DNA of 10,791 nucleotides from Bacteroidia bacterium. GTDB taxonomy: Bacteria; Bacteroidota; Bacteroidia; NS11-12g; UBA9320. The stretch lies in contig JABDQY010000225.1 in assembly GCA_013042025.1 (NCBI GenBank), positions 1 through 10,791 on the forward strand, read 5' to 3'. The translations under genes and the position numbers were made by a program. Positions 7,087 through 10,791 of the stretch are shown here, piece by piece (position 1 is the first letter of the stretch; every line of letters begins with the position of its first letter). The notes under the pieces are model-generated. The model saw nothing but the letters and a program-made list of their open reading frames with translations. It did no database searches and was not told the origin of the DNA.

Positions 7087-7108
7087 GATACTGACGTAGT
7101 AGTAGTTT

Positions 7109-7144
7109 AAAAGGCCTCTCACCTCGGTGAGGGGCCTTTTTTTT
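7109..7144 (+). terminator. Strong Rho-independent terminator after degQ
   Basis: The stem AAAAGGCCTCTCACC (7109-7123) pairs with GGTGAGGGGCCTTTT (7126-7140) through 15 positions with a single T-G wobble; the tip is effectively a CTCG tetraloop. It is followed by four further T residues, giving an 8-T tract. It starts 22 bases after the degQ stop. Read on the other strand the hairpin is followed by TTTT and lies 44 bases after the stop of the convergent S24 repressor, so it may terminate both genes. Confidence 0.93.
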
Positions 7145-7187
7145 AAAAATTATTCTGCTGCAAATTTATGTAGCGTTGAATCAATGC

Positions 7188-7895
7188 TTACACCTCAAAA
7201 CCATTCCACGTTTCAAACTTCCAAATTTCTAGTATTTGATCAATATGTAGGGTGTAAGGAGCATAAGCACTATTGGTACTTACTAAGGTGATGTTTTGTT
7301 CGTTTTTAATTTTATTATACAATCGTTTAAATACTATGCCTTCGTCTTTAGTAACAACAATATAATTTTCTCCGTCTTTCACATCGTTCCAATCTTGCAA
7401 ATAACTTGCAGTTACCCATGAGCCTTCGCTTACTGGAGGCATACTATCTCCCTTGATTTGAAAACTACGATATGTTCTGTTTTTTGGTAAAAACGGAAGC
7501 TTAAATTTAGGAAGTGTTTCAATAAATTCTGGATCAGAATATCCTCCTGCATATCCTGCTTGAGCTTTCATGCTAACAATTTCAATATTTTCATCTTCAT
7601 TAGCATCTACACTAACAGTAAGCAAGCGAAGTTTTCGACCTCTAATATCCGCTTCACTTCCTTTTAAAATTTGAGATAACTTAAAATGGGTAAGCTTGGA
7701 TAAGTCGTGTCGAACCAAACCGTCAAGTGTTACATTGAAATAATCAGCTATATCTATTTGAATATCAAAAGGAGGTTGAACGCCTCTTTCGTAACTGTTT
7801 AATTTAGAGCGAGTTAATTCAAGAGATTCTGCTAAATCTTGTTGAGATAGCCCTTTTTTAGTACGAAGAAGTTTAATGTTGCGATCGAAAAACAT
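7188..7895 (-). CDS. XRE-type HTH / S24 peptidase (LexA/CI-like) transcriptional regulator
   Basis: A 235-residue repressor with an N-terminal XRE/Cro-CI helix-turn-helix (about 5-60; KGLSQQDLAESLELTRSKLN followed by SYERG) and a C-terminal S24 LexA-like domain (about 105-228). The S24 features are complete: a cleavage-like region AQAGYAGG with Ala113-Gly114 as likely scissile bond, nucleophile Ser151 in GDSMPP, and base Lys190 in EGIVFKRL. Self-cleaving proteins of this group inactivate themselves on a signal, classically RecA-ssDNA. It is not LexA itself, since LexA has a winged helix rather than an XRE domain, and no SOS genes or phage genes are adjacent. Similar stand-alone XRE-S24 proteins are common in Bacteroidota. 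It is divergent from mreB and has palindromes in its promoter that suggest self-regulation. Whether it cleaves and what induces it are unknown. Confidence 0.9.
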   Translation of the reverse strand: MFFDRNIKLLRTKKGLSQQDLAESLELTRSKLNSYERGVQPPFDIQIDIADYFNVTLDGLVRHDLSKLTHFKLSQILKGSEADIRGRKLRLLTVSVDANEDENIEIVSMKAQAGYAGGYSDPEFIETLPKFKLPFLPKNRTYRSFQIKGDSMPPVSEGSWVTASYLQDWNDVKDGENYIVVTKDEGIVFKRLYNKIKNEQNITLVSTNSAYAPYTLHIDQILEIWKFETWNGFEV

Positions 7896-7913
7896 ACTTA
7901 ATTATTTAGACCA

Positions 7914-7943
7914 CAAATATAGATAAAAAAAATATCATTCAAA
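7914..7943 (-). promoter_or_regulatory. Promoter of the S24 repressor gene
   Basis: On the - strand TTTG (7943-7940) and TATATTTG (7921-7914) match the Bacteroidota -33 and -7 boxes exactly, with an 18-base spacer. The -7 box ends 18 bases before the ATG at 7895, giving a very short leader. This is the best promoter match in the window. Confidence 0.65.
7922..7936. promoter_or_regulatory. Operator-like palindrome, copy 1 (GATA-N7-TATC)
   Basis: GATAAAAAAAATATC has inverted GATA/TATC arms around 7 bases. It lies within the -33/-7 spacer of the S24 repressor promoter, where a bound dimer would block polymerase. It agrees with the second copy at 13 of 15 positions. The natural candidate binder is the adjacent XRE-S24 protein; this is inference. 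Confidence 0.5.
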
Positions 7944-7944
7944 G

Positions 7945-7959
7945 GATAAAAATATTATC
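7945..7959. promoter_or_regulatory. Operator-like palindrome, copy 2 (GATA-N7-TATC)
   Basis: GATAAAAATATTATC is a GATAA/TTATC inverted repeat immediately upstream of the -33 box of the S24 repressor promoter. Its centre is 23 bases from that of copy 1, about two helical turns, so two dimers could bind on the same face of the DNA. It is also the copy nearer to mreB. Confidence 0.5.
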
Positions 7960-7995
7960 AACTAAAGAATGAAGGTAGTATTGAATCGTATGCAC

Positions 7996-8020
7996 TAGTC
8001 GACTATATTAACAAGTTGTT
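7996..8020. repeat. Two short palindromes upstream of mreB
   Basis: TAGTCGACTA (7996-8005) is a perfect 10-base palindrome and AACAAGTTGTT (8010-8020) a perfect 11-base one with a single central base. They lie about 55-75 bases upstream of the -7 box of mreB and could be regulator sites. Their sequences do not resemble the GATA-N7-TATC sites, so a different factor, or chance, is implied. Confidence 0.35.
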
Positions 8021-8072
8021 CTAGTAGCTTGAATTTTAAGTAGTTTCATTCTTATTTACCCTAATAAATCAA

Positions 8073-8080
8073 TACTTTTG
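8073..8080 (+). promoter_or_regulatory. Probable -7 box of the mreBCD-mrdA operon
   Basis: TACTTTTG matches the Bacteroidota -7 box TAnnTTTG and lies 38 bases before the mreB ATG, giving a leader of about 30 bases. No clean TTTG -33 box is found at the expected distance; only weak TTC/TTTA sequences lie around 8045-8058. The element may be weak, or the promoter may need an activator. Confidence 0.5.
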
Positions 8081-8118
8081 CAGTCATTAATATTTAAGCA
8101 CATTCTATTCCAATAAAA

Positions 8119-9141
8119 ATGGGAATTTTTAATTTTTTAACTCAAGATTTAGCCATTGATTTAGGTACTGCAAATACCTTAATAATTCATAAAGACAAAC
8201 TAGTCGTAGATGAGCCATCTATAATTGCAATTAATAGAACTACTAAAGAAGTTCTTGCAATAGGCACAGAAGCTCAGAAAATGCATGGTAAAACGCATGA
8301 AGAGATTAAGACTATTCGTCCATTAAAAGACGGGGTTATTGCAGATTTTGAAGCTGCAGAACAAATGATTCGTGGTTTTATTAAGCTAATCAATAACAAG
8401 AACAACTGGGGGAGCCCGCAATTGCGAATGGTTATTTGTATTCCAAGTGGGATTACTGCTGTTGAGAAACGAGCAGTAAAAGAAAGTGCGGAAAGAGCAG
8501 GAGGTAAGGAAGTTTATATGATTCCAGAACCAATGGCTGCGGCTATTGGAATTGGTATTGATGTTGCTGAACCTATGGGGAACATGATAATTGACATAGG
8601 AGGAGGAACTACAGAGATTGCGGTAATTGCTTTATCAGGTATTGTTTCTGATGAGTCTATTCGTGTTGCTGGTGATGAGTTTACTGGAGATATTATAGAA
8701 TATATGCGTCGCCAACACAATCTTATGATTGGAGAGCGGACTGCCGAGTATATCAAAGTTGAAGTTGGTGCAGCTCTTCCAGAGTTAGAAAATCCTCCAG
8801 AAGACTACGCTGTTAATGGTAGAGACTTAATGACAGGTATTCCAAAACAGATCATGGTTTCGTATTCTGAAATTGCACTTGCTCTTGACAAGTCAATATC
8901 CAAAATTGAAGAAGCAGTGATGAAGGCTCTTGAGCTTACACCACCTGAACTTTCTGCAGATATTTTCCAAACAGGACTATATTTAACTGGAGGGGGAGCT
9001 TTGCTTCGAGGATTAGATAGAAGAATATCAAGTAAAACAAAACTGCCAGTTTATGTTGCTGAAGATCCACTAAGAGCAGTAGTTCGAGGAACGTCGGTAG
9101 CTCTTAAAAACATTAAAAGTTATAAAACAATTTTGCAATAA
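8119..9141 (+). CDS. mreB: Rod shape-determining actin homologue MreB
   Basis: Bacterial actin forming membrane-associated filaments that orient the lateral wall synthesis machinery. At 340 residues it is normal length. The ATPase fold is complete: phosphate-1 loop AIDLGTANT (12-20), EPMAAAIG (137-144), phosphate-2 loop DIGGGTTEIAV (159-169) and adenosine motif TGGGALLRGLD (290-300). The N-terminus MGIFNFLTQD is the usual MreB start with a hydrophobic membrane-contact segment. The C-terminal AEDPLRAVVRGT (314-325) is also diagnostic. First gene of the operon; the mreC ATG follows after 7 bases. Nothing anomalous was seen. Confidence 0.97.
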   Translation: MGIFNFLTQDLAIDLGTANTLIIHKDKLVVDEPSIIAINRTTKEVLAIGTEAQKMHGKTHEEIKTIRPLKDGVIADFEAAEQMIRGFIKLINNKNNWGSPQLRMVICIPSGITAVEKRAVKESAERAGGKEVYMIPEPMAAAIGIGIDVAEPMGNMIIDIGGGTTEIAVIALSGIVSDESIRVAGDEFTGDIIEYMRRQHNLMIGERTAEYIKVEVGAALPELENPPEDYAVNGRDLMTGIPKQIMVSYSEIALALDKSISKIEEAVMKALELTPPELSADIFQTGLYLTGGGALLRGLDRRISSKTKLPVYVAEDPLRAVVRGTSVALKNIKSYKTILQ

Positions 9142-9148
9142 ATAGTTA

Positions 9149-9973
9149 ATGCAACGCCTATTAGCGTTTTTAGAACATAACCTATATCTAATTCTGTTTG
9201 TCCTCTTACAAGCAGTTTGTGCCTTCCTCATTTTTAATTTAAACCCGTATCAACAAGCTTCGTTTACACACGCTGCAACAAGTGTAACTGCACGTGTAAA
9301 CCAAACTACTTCCAATGTTACTAATTACATTGGGTTAAAAGATCAGAATGAGCATTTGCAGAATCAGGTTGCTGAAATCTTCCTAAGTTCTCCTAACAGT
9401 GTTCTTACCTATTTAAACGACACCATTGATGTTCAAGATTCATTTACAAGATCTATGTACAGCATGGTTCCAGCACAGGTGTTGTACAACACAGTTCATA
9501 AGGCAAACAATGTGTTTGTTATAAATAAAGGAAAGAAACATGGTATTCATAAAAATATGGGTGTAGTTTCTTCTCAAGGTGTTGCTGGAATTGTATTGAA
9601 GAGTAGCAATGAATATAGTACTGTAATGTCGATGCTCAATACCAATATGAAGGTTATTCCTACTATTAATGGTAGCGAGTTTTTTACTGAGCTCATTTGG
9701 GACAATGAACAACCCTATAGCTTAAAAATAAAAGGTATTAATAACTTAGAGGAAATTGAAATTGGAGACCTCGTTGCTACAGGAAATTCATCGCTACTAT
9801 TTCCAAGTGGTATTCCAATAGGAAGAATAAGTAAATTGGAAACCAAACCAAATAGTCAATATTTTAATACTGAAATTGTTACTTCAACAAATTTTAGGAC
9901 TATGGAATATGTATTTGTAATTATTAATCATAAAGCAAACGAAATAGGAAATTTGATAGAAGATGTTGAATAA
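9149..9973 (+). CDS. mreC: Rod shape-determining protein MreC
   Basis: Bitopic inner-membrane protein that links MreB to PBP2 and activates the elongasome. The 274 residues contain a short cytoplasmic N-terminus, one membrane helix (about 11-30), a short helical and probably coiled-coil stretch (about 55-80), and the beta-rich periplasmic MreC domain from about 105 on. That domain includes NNVFVINKGKKHGIHKNMGV (120-139) with the following SSQGVAGIV (141-149), and the late signature LFPSGIPIGRI (217-227). The coiled-coil part is short and poorly conserved, as in other Bacteroidota. It begins 7 bases after mreB and its last 11 bases overlap mreD, so expression is probably coupled. The sequence is divergent from E. 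coli MreC, but gene order and motifs make the call safe. Confidence 0.94.
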   Translation: MQRLLAFLEHNLYLILFVLLQAVCAFLIFNLNPYQQASFTHAATSVTARVNQTTSNVTNYIGLKDQNEHLQNQVAEIFLSSPNSVLTYLNDTIDVQDSFTRSMYSMVPAQVLYNTVHKANNVFVINKGKKHGIHKNMGVVSSQGVAGIVLKSSNEYSTVMSMLNTNMKVIPTINGSEFFTELIWDNEQPYSLKIKGINNLEEIEIGDLVATGNSSLLFPSGIPIGRISKLETKPNSQYFNTEIVTSTNFRTMEYVFVIINHKANEIGNLIEDVE

Positions 9974-10466
9974 GATATTACAATGGGTATTGATATTTGC
10001 TCTGCAAATTTTTGTGTTAAATCACCTTGATTTTTCTACTTATTTATTGCCTCAAGTTTTTATTATTTTACTTATATCACTTCCTCTCCACGTTTCTAAA
10101 ATTAATCAGATCTTAATTGCATTTGGCTTAGGACTATTAGCAGATTTATTTGCCTCAACTCCAGGATTTCATGCAAGTGCTTGTCTTTGGCTTATTCTTT
10201 TAAGAATGTGGATTTTGGGTAGAATTGATTTAAAAGAACAACAAGCCAACCACTTACAATTTAATATTAAGAATATTAGTGCAGGTACCTTTTTTTATGT
10301 TACTTCTATCTTGGTTTTGTTTTACCATTTATACCTATTTAGTTTGGGGAGCATAGGTGCTATTGATGGGTATAGATTAATTATAACTACTATGTTAAGT
10401 TCGGCTCTGGCTTTATTAATTATTGTTCTTATACAATATATAACATTAAGAAAACTAGGTGAATAG
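9963..10466 (+). CDS. mreD: Rod shape-determining protein MreD
   Basis: Small polytopic inner-membrane component of the elongasome that works with MreC. The 167 residues have about five or six hydrophobic helices (roughly 3-20, 25-43, 48-65, 68-84, 107-128, 137-160). The family landmark GLGLLADLFASTPGFHASAC (55-74) is present; it corresponds to the conserved GLxxDLxxxxPxG-type segment. MreD sequences are weakly conserved, so position between mreC and the PBP2 gene is strong support. The ATG at 9963 overlaps the mreC end by 11 bases, and the stop overlaps the PBP2 start by 8 bases. Confidence 0.9.
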   Translation: MLNKILQWVLIFALQIFVLNHLDFSTYLLPQVFIILLISLPLHVSKINQILIAFGLGLLADLFASTPGFHASACLWLILLRMWILGRIDLKEQQANHLQFNIKNISAGTFFYVTSILVLFYHLYLFSLGSIGAIDGYRLIITTMLSSALALLIIVLIQYITLRKLGE

Positions 10467-10791
10467 CTATCGTTCATATTATATATATGCTGCTGTAATC
10501 CTTATAGGTTTAGTGTACATTCTTCGCTTATTACAAATCCAAGTGTGGGATGATAAGTATTCTCAAATAGCCGAAAAAATATCACTACGAAGACAAACCG
10601 TCTATCCACAACGCGGATTAATATTTGACAGAAATAAGAAGCTAATTGTCTACAATGAGCCGGTTTACGATTTAATGGTATCCGTTCCTATAAGATTAAA
10701 TGATATAGATACTGCTGGATTTTGTGAATTGTTAGGAATAGAAAAAACTGAGTTTATAAAGCGAGTTAAGAAATCTAAAAAGAAAGCATAC
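10459..10791 (+). CDS. mrdA: Penicillin-binding protein 2 (elongasome transpeptidase), 3' end missing
   Basis: The first 111 residues of a class B PBP, the D,D-transpeptidase that cross-links lateral wall peptidoglycan together with RodA. Seen are a short cytoplasmic N-terminus, one membrane anchor (about 7-25), and the start of the periplasmic pedestal domain with the diagnostic PQRGLIFDRNKKLIVYNEP (50-68) and YDLMVSVP (70-77). The catalytic SxxK, SxN and KTG motifs lie beyond the window. The start is GTG at 10459: the codon just before it in frame is TAG and no ATG, GTG or TTG follows nearby before the membrane helix, so this start is forced. It overlaps the mreD stop by 8 bases (GTGAATAG). 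It is short and runs off the edge, but the motif and the mreBCD context make PBP2 very likely. Confidence 0.92.
   Translation, partial: MNSYRSYYIYAAVILIGLVYILRLLQIQVWDDKYSQIAEKISLRRQTVYPQRGLIFDRNKKLIVYNEPVYDLMVSVPIRLNDIDTAGFCELLGIEKTEFIKRVKKSKKKAY

Noticed and set aside
7188..7895. Calling the S24 protein LexA or a prophage CI repressor
   Set aside because: It has an XRE helix-turn-helix rather than the LexA winged helix, and there are no integrase, phage or SOS genes next to it.
7965..8053. AAGAATGAA / TTCATTCTT inverted repeat upstream of mreB as a riboswitch or leader structure
   Set aside because: The arms are about 70 bases apart, AT-rich and upstream of the probable transcription start, so they would not be in the mreB mRNA.
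1..10791. Search for CRISPR arrays, tRNA/rRNA genes, insertion sequences or toxin-antitoxin and defence genes
   Set aside because: No regularly spaced repeats, cloverleaf-like sequences, transposase motifs or defence-type domains were seen. Coding density is high with ordinary core genes, and no intergenic stretch exceeds about 225 bases.

Overview
The window looks like chromosomal core sequence from a member of the Bacteroidota, most likely a Flavobacteriales-type organism. It is AT-rich, start codons lack clear Shine-Dalgarno sequences, several gene starts are preceded by the Bacteroidota -7 box TAnnTTTG, and the proteins have Bacteroidota-like forms: a cysteine-free anti-sigma partner, an S24 repressor with an AQAGYAGGY cleavage region, and a DppC-like permease with a large soluble insert. 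No mobile element, CRISPR array, tRNA or rRNA was seen. The exact family cannot be fixed by eye.

Layout. (1) Positions 1-968, + strand: the 3' part of a peptide/nickel-type ABC transporter permease, cut by the window edge. (2) Positions 996-5419, - strand: read in transcription order, an ECF sigma factor (5419-4856), a membrane-anchored candidate anti-sigma factor, diaminopimelate epimerase dapF and a SanA/DUF218 membrane protein. These four genes overlap one another by 1, 8 and 4 bases and so look like one tightly coupled operon. After a 135-base gap a CoA-transferase of the acetyl-CoA hydrolase/4-hydroxybutyrate CoA-transferase family follows on the same strand. (3) Positions 5623-7086, + strand: a periplasmic HtrA/DegQ serine protease, divergent from the sigma factor and closed by a strong intrinsic terminator at 7109-7144. 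(4) Positions 7188-7895, - strand: an XRE-type HTH plus S24 (LexA/CI-like) repressor, with a good promoter containing twin palindromes that look like operators. (5) From 8119 to the window end, + strand: mreB, mreC, mreD and the start of penicillin-binding protein 2 (mrdA), the rod-shape/elongasome operon.

How it fits together. Most genes concern the cell envelope. DapF makes meso-diaminopimelate for peptidoglycan (and lysine), MreBCD and PBP2 guide and carry out lateral wall synthesis, DegQ handles misfolded periplasmic proteins, and SanA is an envelope barrier protein in enterobacteria. Two regulators sit among them: the ECF sigma/anti-sigma pair, physically joined to dapF-sanA, and the S24 repressor, divergent from mreB. 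The most interesting hypotheses are that the sigma/anti-sigma pair couples envelope sensing to DAP supply, and that the twin GATA-N7-TATC sites are autoregulatory operators of the S24 repressor. Both are inferences from layout and motifs.
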